Shown piece by piece: positions 26,256 through 35,410 of a DNA stretch of 64,000 nt. Every line of letters starts with the position of its first letter. Positions within the stretch are counted from its first letter, which is position 1. The DNA is from Bacteroidota bacterium. Lineage in GTDB: Bacteria; Bacteroidota; Bacteroidia; Cytophagales; Cyclobacteriaceae. A program made the translations under genes and the position numbers. The DNA lies in NCBI GenBank assembly GCA_016178785.1, contig JACOSO010000026.1, positions 1-64,000 on the forward strand, in the 5' to 3' direction. The notes beneath the pieces are model-generated. The model did not search any database and was not told the DNA's origin. It saw nothing but the letters and a program-made list of their open reading frames with translations.

Positions 26256-29200
26256 TTATCTGTTGATCACTATTCTTGTTGTTGCTTTGTCTCCGAAAGT
26301 CATAGGCGTGAATACAAGAATATAGGTACCGTTGTAAATATTATCCGTACCCAGCACAATGTTATTTGCCCCTGCATTAACCGTTACCACCGTTTGCATA
26401 ATAAGCGTACCGCCCAGATCAAAGATGCTTACCTGTGCCTGTTGCGCTACCGTTGAGGTGTATTGTATCGTGAATGTACTAACGATAGGATTTGGAAACA
26501 CAGTTATTTGACTGGCAATAACAGGTTCTGCGGGCACGAGCGTAGCGTCATTGGTAATCAGAATCCGGTCTATTTGAACATTGTCATCGTTCCAGGCCAT
26601 CTGAAGTTCATTTAACCCCTGACTAAAGGCGAAAGAAGTTACCGCCCCTGTAGACGAATCAGAAAGTTTCACCCATGTCCAGTCAGTATGGACGCCTGCT
26701 TGCCAGTTGGACCAGTTTCCTTTACCATCATAGATGTAGTAACCCTGATTACTTACTGTAGGCGATTTTACTCTTGCCCAAACGAAATAGGTATCCGTTT
26801 TCGGCAATTGAAAATTGAACGTAGCTGTTGCAGCCGGAGGTATGTAATAATTTGATCCGTTGCCGGCAGGCATAGCAAAATAACTTCCGGTTGATGCAGT
26901 GGCATCAGACGTTAGTGTCATACCACCGGTAAGTACAGCATCAGAAGCATTCAATCCCAACTGGAAGGCAGCGGTAGGATCACTAACCACAACAGGCACT
27001 GCTGTCGAAATAGTAATCGCACCCAGATTGTCAGTAGCCTTTGCTGTTAACGAGTAATTTCCAGCGGGCACACTCACCCAGGCAAAACTATAAGGGCTTG
27101 AGAGGCTTTCACCTAACTTGGTTGCGCCCTGGAAGAACTCCACTTTGGCAATTGAGCCATCACTGTCAGTTGCATTCGCATTGATGGTCACAGTCGATCC
27201 TGTTGTAAAACTTGCATTGCTGGCAGGACTTGTTATACTCACAGCGGGAGCAATGTTTGGATTGCTCACCGTAATGGCAATCACTGCTGAAGTCGTTGCT
27301 ACACCCAGATTGTCGGTGGCCTTTGCCTTTAAGGAATAGCTTCCTGCAGGAACGTTTGTCCATGTAAAAGCATAAGGACTGGTAAGGTCTTCACCTAATT
27401 TGGTTGTTCCCTGGAAGAACTCAACTTTTGAAATGGTGCCATCCGAGTCAGTAGCATTTGCAGTAATTGAGACAGAAGAGCCTACAGTGAAATTTGTATT
27501 GCTGGCAGGGCTCGTCAGATTTACTACGGGTGCGTTGTCAACTTTAATAGCAACCCCTGTAGAGGTAGTTATCGCACCCAGATTGTCCGTAGCTTTTGCA
27601 CTCAAAGAGTAATTTCCGGTGGGCGCATTGGTCCAGGTAAAGGTGTATGGACTTGCAAGGTCTTCACCCAATTTAATTGTTCCCTGAAAGAACTCTACCT
27701 TGGTTATTGTGCCATCAGAGTCAGTTGCATTGGCATTAATTATAACCGATGAGCCTGTCGTAAACCTGGCATTGCTGACAGGACTTGTTATGCTCACCAC
27801 TGGAGCAACGTTAGCATTACCCGCAGTAATCGCAATCGCTGCTGAAGTAGTCACTGCGCCTATATTGTCAGTTGCTTTTGCTGTTAGCGAGTAACTTCCG
27901 GCCGGCACACTAGCCCATGCAAAACTATAAGGACTCGCCAGAGCTTCACCTAGTTTAGTTGTTCCCTGGAAGAATTCAACTTTGGAAATCGTGCCATCGC
28001 TGTCAGTTGCAGAGGCATTGATTGTTACGGTCGAACCGGTTGCAAAACTTGCATTGTTAGCAGGACTTGTAATGCTCACCGTTGGAGCAACGTTGGCACT
28101 GCTTACGTTAATTGCGATAGCGGTTGAAGTAGTCACTGCACTTAAATTGTCAGTGGCTTTTGAAGTCAGCGAGTAACTTCCGGCCGGCACACTCGCCCAA
28201 GCAAAGCTATAAGGGCTTGTGAGGTCTTCGCCTAACTTGGTTGTTCCCTGGAAAAATTCAACTTTGGAAATCGTGCCATCGCTGTCAGTTGCAGTTGCAT
28301 TGATTGTTACGGTCGAACCGGTTGCAAAACTTGCATTGTTAGCAGGACTTGTAATGCTCACTGTTGGAGCAACGTTGGGATTAGTCACAGTAATAGCAAT
28401 CGCTGTTGAAGTAGTCACTGCACTTAGATTGTCCGTGGCTTTTGCCGTTAGTGAATAACTTCCGGCCGGCACGCTCGCCCAAGCAAAACTATAAGGGCTT
28501 GTGAGGTCTTCGCCTAACTTGGTTGTTCCCTGGAAAAATTCAACTTTAGAAATCGTGCCATCACTGTCGGTTGCAGTTGCATTAAATGTTACGGTCGAGC
28601 CGGTTGTAAAATTTGCATTGCTGGTTGGACTTGTTATACTTACTTGCGGCAGCGCATTAGAAGTAGCTCCTGATTCAAAAGCTCCTATATCAGGTAATGA
28701 CCCTGTAAAAGGATAACCAACGTTGAGTCCTGCATCTATCAAAGAGCTTCCCGTTGCCGGTATATAATAAGGTGTAGGCCGATTCCCTGTCTTGGTTACC
28801 GAAGGGTTGGAAAGGGTAGTCAAATTGATCAACGGATTAAGAAGGTTAATGAGCGATGTAATTAAACTTCCCGGATCCAAATTTGTGGTCGAGTTGTTCA
28901 GTACGGTGAGGTTGGTCATCGTAGCGCCTGGCTCGGTGTGAACCAACTGATTGGGATAATAATTGTAACCTGTATTTGAGTTAATTACCAAGTTATTCTT
29001 GATGTCAATGTTATCGCTGCTTCCCCCGTATACTCCCACCACGTTCATGGTATTGCTTCCGGTAAATTCGATCGTGTTGTTGTACAGTTTCACGTTGTGC
29101 AAACCACTCCATTGTGAACGCACCACTTCTCCCGGGTAAATACTCGACAGAGCGTAAAATGTGTTATGGTGGATATTCCAATTCTGCATGGGGTTGTCCC

Positions 29201-30230
29201 AATTGGCGATCCCATAATTTCCTTTGATGAAATAGTTATGGTCTATTTCAGCATCGTGAATGGTGAGCTCCACTCCGTAGCCTGCGCCACTGGCACGCGC
29301 TGCCATGTCAAGAGTGTTGTCGTGGACGCGAATGGTTTGAATTCCTGTGGAAGGTACAGCGCTGTTAACCAACGAAATTGTATTGTCAACATAACAGTTA
29401 TAAATTTCACAACCCACCAGGGTTGACATCCACAATTCAATGGCAATGTTAGGTGCCGATCCATTATTCCACAGGCCGAAGGGATTGACAGAAATATGGC
29501 TGTCGTGGATCTTCAAGTTAAAGATGTCGTTATACCCGTTGGGCCCGATCGCCTTGATACCATATCCGGTATTTTCATCGACATTTAGGTTAGAAACTTC
29601 CACACGCTGAAGGTTGCCCAGGTTCAACGCACCTGAACAATATCCCGTACTTCCCCAAGAGCAATTAACAAGTTGCGAGTTAGTCAATTGTGAATCTTGT
29701 ACATCCCATAGCCAGATGCCTGTGAAGTTGGTGTTTGTGACTTTAACCTGATCGATAACGACCTTGTTCCTATAGTGAACATAAATGCCACCATGCAATT
29801 GTTTTGAATCTCCATCGATGGTAAAATTCTTCAAGGATTGGTTTCCATCGGCAGGATTAAATCCGCTCAGACTGATCAGGAATTTATCTGTAGCATAACC
29901 TGGGTCAGCAGGATGGTAGTAGAAGGAACTGGCCGCTTTGAAAATGGTCATATCTACTCCGGCTCCTGAAATATTCACTCCAAGTGGCACTTCCACCAGC
30001 CCGTTTTCAATAAAAGTTCCAGCTCCAACTTGAATGGTATGGCCTTGGTTGGCCGCCACTTTTGTAACTGCATACATCAGCGTTTTCCACGGGTTTGTTG
30101 CACTTCCATTTCCGGTAGCATCATTTCCTGTAGTATTCACATAATATGTACTCGCAAAAGAATACTGAAAAAGAAACATCGCCACGATAAGGCAAAAACG
30201 CATCTTTTTCTTCATGTTATTTAGTTTCAT
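26256..30230 (-). CDS. Secreted parallel beta-helix protein with six Ig-like domains, CBM and T9SS tail
   Basis: 1324 residues. A signal peptide (KKKMRFCLIVAMFLFQYSFA) is followed by a right-handed parallel beta-helix (about 30-520; YYVNTTGNDATGNGS..NPWKTL, many N-rich turns such as DIKNNLVINSNTG). Six Big_7-type Ig repeats of about 94 residues follow (VSITSP, GSTVTINATATDSDGTISKV, FFQGTTKLGE). A beta-sandwich like a carbohydrate-binding module (about 1090-1240; FNFQLPKTDTYFVWARV) precedes the T9SS sorting tail (VFPNPIVSTFTIQY). The fold is shared with polysaccharide lyases and epimerases, so it may bind or trim the exported polymer; no catalytic triad can be assigned. It is a paralogue of 31113-33713, which has one Ig unit. 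Confidence 0.88.
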   Translation of the reverse strand: MKLNNMKKKMRFCLIVAMFLFQYSFASTYYVNTTGNDATGNGSATNPWKTLMYAVTKVAANQGHTIQVGAGTFIENGLVEVPLGVNISGAGVDMTIFKAASSFYYHPADPGYATDKFLISLSGFNPADGNQSLKNFTIDGDSKQLHGGIYVHYRNKVVIDQVKVTNTNFTGIWLWDVQDSQLTNSQLVNCSWGSTGYCSGALNLGNLQRVEVSNLNVDENTGYGIKAIGPNGYNDIFNLKIHDSHISVNPFGLWNNGSAPNIAIELWMSTLVGCEIYNCYVDNTISLVNSAVPSTGIQTIRVHDNTLDMAARASGAGYGVELTIHDAEIDHNYFIKGNYGIANWDNPMQNWNIHHNTFYALSSIYPGEVVRSQWSGLHNVKLYNNTIEFTGSNTMNVVGVYGGSSDNIDIKNNLVINSNTGYNYYPNQLVHTEPGATMTNLTVLNNSTTNLDPGSLITSLINLLNPLINLTTLSNPSVTKTGNRPTPYYIPATGSSLIDAGLNVGYPFTGSLPDIGAFESGATSNALPQVSITSPTSNANFTTGSTVTFNATATDSDGTISKVEFFQGTTKLGEDLTSPYSFAWASVPAGSYSLTAKATDNLSAVTTSTAIAITVTNPNVAPTVSITSPANNASFATGSTVTINATATDSDGTISKVEFFQGTTKLGEDLTSPYSFAWASVPAGSYSLTSKATDNLSAVTTSTAIAINVSSANVAPTVSITSPANNASFATGSTVTINASATDSDGTISKVEFFQGTTKLGEALASPYSFAWASVPAGSYSLTAKATDNIGAVTTSAAIAITAGNANVAPVVSITSPVSNARFTTGSSVIINANATDSDGTITKVEFFQGTIKLGEDLASPYTFTWTNAPTGNYSLSAKATDNLGAITTSTGVAIKVDNAPVVNLTSPASNTNFTVGSSVSITANATDSDGTISKVEFFQGTTKLGEDLTSPYAFTWTNVPAGSYSLKAKATDNLGVATTSAVIAITVSNPNIAPAVSITSPASNASFTTGSTVTINANATDSDGSIAKVEFFQGATKLGESLSSPYSFAWVSVPAGNYSLTAKATDNLGAITISTAVPVVVSDPTAAFQLGLNASDAVLTGGMTLTSDATASTGSYFAMPAGNGSNYYIPPAATATFNFQLPKTDTYFVWARVKSPTVSNQGYYIYDGKGNWSNWQAGVHTDWTWVKLSDSSTGAVTSFAFSQGLNELQMAWNDDNVQIDRILITNDATLVPAEPVIASQITVFPNPIVSTFTIQYTSTVAQQAQVSIFDLGGTLIMQTVVTVNAGANNIVLGTDNIYNGTYILVFTPMTFGDKATTRIVINR
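26978..28660 (-). repeat. Six tandem 282-bp Ig-like (Big_7-type) coding repeats
   Basis: Units of about 282 bp (94 residues). Copies around 27.98-28.55 kb are nearly identical at the DNA level (for example GAAATCGTGCCATC at 27987 and 28269). Antisense open frames across these units are repeat shadows, not genes. Confidence 0.85.
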
Positions 30231-31112
30231 TTTTTGTTTTGTTTATTCTGTCTTCTTTTTTTTGGCAATAGTTTTCCTGTGACCGGAATAAATTGACTTT
30301 ACTCCCAGCCAATTTTTAATCTGGATTTTGGAGTTGTTTAATTCAGGAACAGAGCCTTGACCTTCTATAGAAATTTTCGCTCCCGCTTATTCAATCCATC
30401 TTTTGACAATTGTTTCTTCTCTGATTTTGAATAGGTGAATGCTATCGATTCTCTTTTTATTTGTCGTGATCATTGTGTTTTTATAATTTGTTTTGACGCT
30501 GCAAAGGTGAGCTGGCACGTGAAGCCTTCCGTCAGGAAAAATCTGATTAAAAAAAATCAGGGAAGACTCTGACATTTTTTTAACTACAGCCACAACCAAA
30601 CAAAAAAGCATCTTTCTTTTATTCATACTGTTGGTTCTAATTCTTAGAGAATAAATCATCACACGACTTTGAATAATTAAGTTTGACTTAATCATTCTTG
30701 AGTCGAATAGCGCAGCGAGCTTCTTAGCTCGGAATTTTTAGAGGCTTCCTGGAAGAATTTTTAGAATAGCCAGGCGCGAAGGGTAGAAGAAAGAGAGCAT
30801 GAGAGTCTTTTCTTTCCGGAAATAAGCGTCACGCTTAACACTTTATGTAGCAAGTGGATTTTCTCATTCTTCTATTGAGAATTGCTCCAGCTCCGAATTG
30901 ATGATGCAAATGTCTACCTCAGGCGATGGAATTGGAAATGAGGATCGGCCAAGCGTACTTATAATCGATGAGTTCCAGAATTTCAATGATGCAGATCGTC
31001 ATTCTACAAGATTTATCTCGTCAGTCAACTGAAAATGTTCATATCAGCAAAATTTCTTACATCATTTTCAGATTGGGAGAAAAATAGGTTGGCCTTTTTT
31101 TGAAATTTTCAT
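30231..31112. other. 882-bp gap upstream of the large beta-helix gene
   Basis: No convincing intact gene. It contains an operator-like site D near 30983-31024, a 15-bp palindrome TAAGCGT-C-ACGCTTA (30823-30837), and two small plus-strand hairpins followed by T runs (CGAGC..GCTCG near 30715 and CTTCC..GGAAG near 30745). On the minus strand at 30626 a short frame starts MNKRKMLFCLVVAVV. This resembles the signal peptide of the 30230 gene (KKKMRFCLIVAMF), but the following sequence does not continue the family. Confidence 0.5.
30956..31024 (-). promoter_or_regulatory. Operator-like pair D, possible distant promoter of the beta-helix gene
   Basis: Read leftward: ATGACGAT-ctgc-ATCATTGA (31002-30983, centre 30992.5), with a second, partial site 22 bp upstream (CTGACGAG half). 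A weak -7 box, TATAAGTA (30963-30956), lies 19 bp after the site. It would imply a 5' leader of about 720 nt to the start at 30230, so the assignment is tentative. Confidence 0.4.
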
Positions 31113-33713
31113 CTAATGTAGAATGACTATCCTGACTGAATATTTTTGTCCGTTATTCATCAGCAAGGAAACGATATAAATACCATTACTCAAGTCATGA
31201 ATATCTATCGGAATCTCATTTTGTCCGATGTCAATTGCTACAAACAATTGCTTCACAAGCCTTGAGTTAATATCATAAATGCAAACCTGTGTTTGTTGAG
31301 AAAGAGTTGAAGTATATTCTAAATAGAATTTGTCGGTAGCAGGATTGGGATATAGTATGACGTCCTTCATCGGGTTTGATAAGGAAGGGTCAAAATTAGA
31401 GTCGTTTGTTATCATGATCCGGTCAACCTGAACATTTTCATCGTACCAGCCCATGGTGAAAGTGTTGAAGCCTTCGCTGAAAGTATACATAGCAGGAAGG
31501 CCGGAGGATGGATCAGTGATTTTCACCCAACTCCATTCTGAATTGACACCGGCCTCCCAGGTTGTCCAATTTCCTGTTCCAGGATTAATGAAATATCTCT
31601 GATGGTCTGCAGGCTGAGAGTGTACTCTCACCCAAACAGCGTAGGTGTCACTAATAGGTAATTGAAAATTAAATGTTGCTGTAGCCGGTGGTGGTAAAGA
31701 ATCATTTTTACCATTGCCTTCGGACACCGAAAAATAACTACCCCTTGACGCGGTAGAGTCCATAGTAAGAGTCATAGTGCCGGTAAGTGTGGCCTCGGGA
31801 GCATACAAGCCGAATACAATGCCTGTACTTGTTGAATCAAGGAGTGTTCCCGAAGTAATCGTAATGGGAATAGTTGTTGAGGTAGTTATTCCATTTTGAT
31901 TATCTTTTGCTCTTACTGTAAGAGAGGCCTTTCCTGCCGGAGGATCGGACCAAACAAAATGGTAAGGTGATGTCAAGACCTCACCCAGCTTAGTTGTACC
32001 ATTGAAGAATTCCACCTTGGCAATTGTGCCATCCGGATCAGATGCATTTGCCGCGAGGGGAATGGATGAACCGGTAGGATAATTTGCTCTGTTAGCAGGA
32101 TATACCATGCTTACAATAGGAGGTTGATTGGGGACAACATAGGGATCGGATTCATAGGCTCCAATATCGGGAGCAGAACCTGCATACAAAAAGCCGACAT
32201 TGAGTCCTGCATTTATTATCGAACTCCCTGGTGCCGGTATATAATAGGGAGAAGGCCTGCTTCCGCTTTTCGTGATTGCCGGATTGGGCTGAACAGTTAA
32301 ATTGATCAAGGGGTTAAGAAGGCCAAGAAGAGACGTAATTAAACTTCCCGGATCTAAATTGGTAGTCGAATTATTCAGTACCTGAAGACTTCCACTGGTG
32401 ATTGCTGCACCATTCTCGGTGTGAATCAATTGATTTGGGTAAAAATTATAACCTGTGTTTGAGTTGATCACCAAATTATTTTTGATGTCAATATTATCAC
32501 TTATCCCTCCATAAAGACCAACTACATTCATGGTCTTGTCACCGGCAAACTCAATTGTATTGTTGTACAGTTTTACATGGTGCAACCCACTCCACTGCGA
32601 ACGTACTACCTCTCCGATATATAACTCCTCGAGAGCGTAAAAAATATTGTGGTGGATATTCCAGTTTTGCATGGGATTGTCCCAATTGGCAATTCCGTAG
32701 GTTCCTTTGATGAAGTAATTGTGGTCAATTTCTGCGTCATGGATGCTGAGCTCAAGGCCATAGCCCGAACCATTGGCCCGCGTTTCCATGTCAAAGATAT
32801 TGTCGTGCACGCGGATGGTTTGAATTCCTGTGGAAGGTACAGCACTGTTCACGAGGGAAATCGTATTGTCGACATAAGTGTTATAAATCTCACAGCCAAC
32901 CAGGGTTGACTGCCACAATTCGATTGCAATATTTGGTGCGGATCCGTTATTCCACAAACCAAACGGGGTGACCGAAATATGGCAGTCGTGCATCTTCAAA
33001 TAAAAGATATCGTTGTACCCGTCAGGCCCAAGCGCCTTGATGCCATAGCCTGTATTTTCATCGACCATCAATTGAGAAATTTCCACCCGCTCCAGATTAC
33101 CCACATTCAATGCCCCTGAAGAATAACCCGTACTGCCCCAAGAACAATTGACGAGCTGGGTGTTTGTCAATTGTGAGTCCTTCACATCCCAAAGCCAGAT
33201 ACCCGTGTAGTTCGTGTTTTGAACTTTCACCTCATCGATGACAACCTTATTTCGATAACGAACATAGATGCCACCATGAAGTTGTTTTGAATCACCATCG
33301 ATGGTAAAATTTCTAAGCGTTTGATTTCCATCGAGCTGATTGAACTCACTCAGGCTTATCAGAAAGTGATTTGTGCCGTAACCGGGGTCAACAGGAGGAT
33401 GATAATAAAAGGAGCTGGCCGATTTGAAAATAGTAACATCTACTCCGGCTCCTACAACGCTTACACCGAGTGGCACTTCTATCAGGCCTTTTTCAACGAA
33501 AGTTCCTGCGCCAACCATGATGGTATGCCCCTGATTTGCGGCCACTTTTGTCACTGCGTGTCTTAGCGTTCTCCACGGACGGATAGAACTCCCATCTCCA
33601 AAATTATCGTCACCTGCCGTGCTTACATAATAGATACCCGCATATCCATGAAAATGAGACAGCACCAACGCTAAGCACACAATCGTCTTCTTGCTTATGT
33701 TACTAAACGACAT
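31113..33713 (-). CDS. Secreted parallel beta-helix protein with one Ig-like domain, CBM and T9SS tail
   Basis: 866 residues from the ATG at 33713, chosen because MSFSNISKKTIVCLALVLSH gives a proper signal peptide; a frame 20 codons longer exists. The order is the same as in 26256-30230: beta-helix (YYVSTAGDDNFGDGS..RPWRTL, about 25-510), one Big_7-type Ig unit (VSMVYPANRANYPTGSS, about 535-630), a CBM-like sandwich (FNFQLPISDTYAVWVRV) and a T9SS tail (LYPNPATDKFYLEY). The helix parts are strongly conserved between the two proteins, so they are a tandem duplication in which the Ig region later expanded in one copy. A role in binding or remodelling the exported polymer is inferred from location only. 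Confidence 0.87.
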   Translation of the reverse strand: MSFSNISKKTIVCLALVLSHFHGYAGIYYVSTAGDDNFGDGSSIRPWRTLRHAVTKVAANQGHTIMVGAGTFVEKGLIEVPLGVSVVGAGVDVTIFKSASSFYYHPPVDPGYGTNHFLISLSEFNQLDGNQTLRNFTIDGDSKQLHGGIYVRYRNKVVIDEVKVQNTNYTGIWLWDVKDSQLTNTQLVNCSWGSTGYSSGALNVGNLERVEISQLMVDENTGYGIKALGPDGYNDIFYLKMHDCHISVTPFGLWNNGSAPNIAIELWQSTLVGCEIYNTYVDNTISLVNSAVPSTGIQTIRVHDNIFDMETRANGSGYGLELSIHDAEIDHNYFIKGTYGIANWDNPMQNWNIHHNIFYALEELYIGEVVRSQWSGLHHVKLYNNTIEFAGDKTMNVVGLYGGISDNIDIKNNLVINSNTGYNFYPNQLIHTENGAAITSGSLQVLNNSTTNLDPGSLITSLLGLLNPLINLTVQPNPAITKSGSRPSPYYIPAPGSSIINAGLNVGFLYAGSAPDIGAYESDPYVVPNQPPIVSMVYPANRANYPTGSSIPLAANASDPDGTIAKVEFFNGTTKLGEVLTSPYHFVWSDPPAGKASLTVRAKDNQNGITTSTTIPITITSGTLLDSTSTGIVFGLYAPEATLTGTMTLTMDSTASRGSYFSVSEGNGKNDSLPPPATATFNFQLPISDTYAVWVRVHSQPADHQRYFINPGTGNWTTWEAGVNSEWSWVKITDPSSGLPAMYTFSEGFNTFTMGWYDENVQVDRIMITNDSNFDPSLSNPMKDVILYPNPATDKFYLEYTSTLSQQTQVCIYDINSRLVKQLFVAIDIGQNEIPIDIHDLSNGIYIVSLLMNNGQKYSVRIVILH

Positions 33714-33939
33714 CTTAGGTGTTCCGCATTCACCAATTTTCAAGGCAGATAACGCCCATCGTAAAAAATCCATATTTGAAAGTCAAAAAATTGATTCTAA
33801 AAATTCTCCCGGCTTAAACAACTTCATTCGAAAAGAAACGGTGCCATCGCGCTTAAAAAAAAACCGGATGTAGGCTATGTAATTGAAAAACACAAATCTT
33901 AATCGATGAGACAACCGTCTTATGGGTAGAAAACCCTAT

Positions 33940-34112
33940 TCAGATAGCCAATGTCGTTTCTAGTTAAGCGAGGCAATTCTAAGTTCCAGATTCAAGATTC
34001 AAAATTAGCTTAGTCCAACAATGTTGAATCTCGAATTTTAAATCCTGGATCAATGTCGTTAACTGGGTATCCTGTACTTGCAGCCCTTAGCTAAACGACA
34101 TGGTCAGATAGC
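33940..34112. mobile_element. Candidate 155-bp MITE-like insertion with 9-bp target duplication
   Basis: The 9-bp word TCAGATAGC occurs at 33940-33948 and 34104-34112. Immediately inside are terminal inverted repeats: left CAATGTCGTTT (33949-33959) and right CCATGTCGTTT read from 34103 (10 of 11 identical), extended by TAG.TAAG in both. The inside contains another CAATGTCGTT (34051) and a long imperfect hairpin (CCAGATTCAAGATTC against the complement of AATCTCGAATTTTAAATC). There is no coding capacity, so it would be mobilised by a transposase elsewhere. Confidence 0.55.
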
Positions 34113-34121
34113 TTACTCAAA

Positions 34122-34191
34122 GAGACAACAAGGATCATCAGCAGTCAGAGATTTACATCATTACTTCAGAGAAGGACGCATATTATGTTTG
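34122..34191 (+). promoter_or_regulatory. Promoter and operator pair H of the deoxysugar cassette
   Basis: Half-site ATCATCAG (34134-34141, centre 34131.5) and TCAGAGAT-ttac-ATCATTAC (34145-34164, centre 34154.5) are 23 bp apart. Exactly 19 bp after the second site is a perfect -7 box TATGTTTG (34184-34191). The inferred start is about 18 bp before the ATG at 34214. The pair begins 9 bp after the duplicated target of the MITE-like insertion. Confidence 0.65.
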
Positions 34192-34213
34192 CCAAACAAA
34201 AGCACAATGGCAT

Positions 34214-35410
34214 ATGGAAACTTCAGGGAGTAGTGGAATTTATGACATCTACAAGTCCAAGAAAGTGCTGATTACCGGCCACACAGGTTTTAAAGGCAGT
34301 TGGTTAACGCTATGGCTTAAGGAATTAGGTGCCCGTGTTTTTGGATATGCCTTGGACCCTCCCACCAATCCATCTCTTTTTGAACTTTTAGATCTTGAAA
34401 AAGAAATCGATCATGAAATCGGAGACGTCCGAGATCTTGAGCAATTAAAGAAATGTATTCAACGAGTAAAACCTGATATCATATTTCATTTGGCCGCCCA
34501 ATCTCTTGTTGGAAAGTCATACGAAGAGCCACTCGAAACAATACATGTAAATACTTTTGGAACGGTAAATTTATTGGAGGCGGTACGCCAGGTCGGGTTA
34601 GGGGTTGCCATCGTATTGATCACATCAGATAAGTGTTATGAAAATAAAGAATGGGTATTTGGATATCGCGAAACGGATACACTAGGCGGGCACGATCCCT
34701 ATTCTGCCAGCAAAGCGGCCACTGAAGTGCTGATAAGTTCGTGGAGAAATTCATTCTTTAATCCAGATGCAATTAAAGAACATGGTGTAAGGGTGGCTTC
34801 TGCACGCGCAGGAAATGTAATAGGTGGAGGCGATTGGAGTAAAAACAGAATTGTGCCTGACTGCATACGCGATCTGCAGAACCACACCTTCATTTCAGTG
34901 AGAAACCCTTACTCTACCAGGCCCTGGCAACATGTGCTGGAGCCACTCAGTGGATATTTACAACTTGGAGCAAAACTATTAGGCTCATCTAGTGAAGACG
35001 CTGCATTTTTTTGCGAGGCATTTAATTTCGGGCCACACGTTACAAACAACAAAAATGTAAAGGAACTGGTGGAAGAAATAATTGAAAGCTGGGGAAGTGG
35101 TTCCTGGAAGTGGATTTCACCAGACAAAGCAAATTATGAATCAGGGCTGCTTAACCTTTCAATTGATAAGGCCTATCACAAATTAGGTTGGCTTCCGAAA
35201 TGGAATTTTAGTGATACAATAGCCCGTACTGTAGAGTGGTATCAAACTGTAGAGTCGCATCAAAAATTTCTCCATGAGTCGACTATGATTCGCGACTTCA
35301 CAATAAAGCAAATCAGAGCGCACCAGGCAGCTCGATCCATTTCGCCCCAAACGTTACTCGCACAAGAACCAACGTCTAATTTTTTAACCAAACAATTTTA
35401 TGAAAAGTGA
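34214..35410 (+). CDS. rfbG: CDP-glucose 4,6-dehydratase
   Basis: 398 residues, extended SDR fold: NAD-binding VLITGHTGFKGSWLTLWL (Gly motif), LAAQSLVGKSYEEP, TSDKCYENKEW and the catalytic YSASKAA. The KGSWL..L and CYENKEW motifs distinguish RfbG from dTDP-glucose dehydratases. It converts CDP-glucose to CDP-4-keto-6-deoxyglucose in the cytoplasm. It is the first gene of a plus-strand cassette with a C-methyltransferase (11-bp overlap), CDP-glucose synthase, PIG-L deacetylase and an epimerase. Confidence 0.93.
   Translation: METSGSSGIYDIYKSKKVLITGHTGFKGSWLTLWLKELGARVFGYALDPPTNPSLFELLDLEKEIDHEIGDVRDLEQLKKCIQRVKPDIIFHLAAQSLVGKSYEEPLETIHVNTFGTVNLLEAVRQVGLGVAIVLITSDKCYENKEWVFGYRETDTLGGHDPYSASKAATEVLISSWRNSFFNPDAIKEHGVRVASARAGNVIGGGDWSKNRIVPDCIRDLQNHTFISVRNPYSTRPWQHVLEPLSGYLQLGAKLLGSSSEDAAFFCEAFNFGPHVTNNKNVKELVEEIIESWGSGSWKWISPDKANYESGLLNLSIDKAYHKLGWLPKWNFSDTIARTVEWYQTVESHQKFLHESTMIRDFTIKQIRAHQAARSISPQTLLAQEPTSNFLTKQFYEK

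Larger units (their letters stand above)
33714..34213. other. 500-bp divergent region between beta-helix gene and deoxysugar cassette
   Basis: Contains a MITE-like insertion (33949-34103), its flanking 9-bp direct repeats and operator pair H with the rfbG-like promoter. The 33774-33939 part shows nothing recognisable. Confidence 0.6.

Noticed and set aside
27118-28716. A ladder of plus-strand open frames of 64-79 codons with similar sequences
   Set aside because: They are antisense to the Ig-like coding repeats of the minus-strand beta-helix gene and repeat with its 282-bp period; they have no independent family features.
30387-30695. Minus-strand frame of 102 codons as a gene
   Set aside because: Only its internal start resembles a signal peptide; the rest has no domain or continuation, so it is treated as a possible relic, not a gene.
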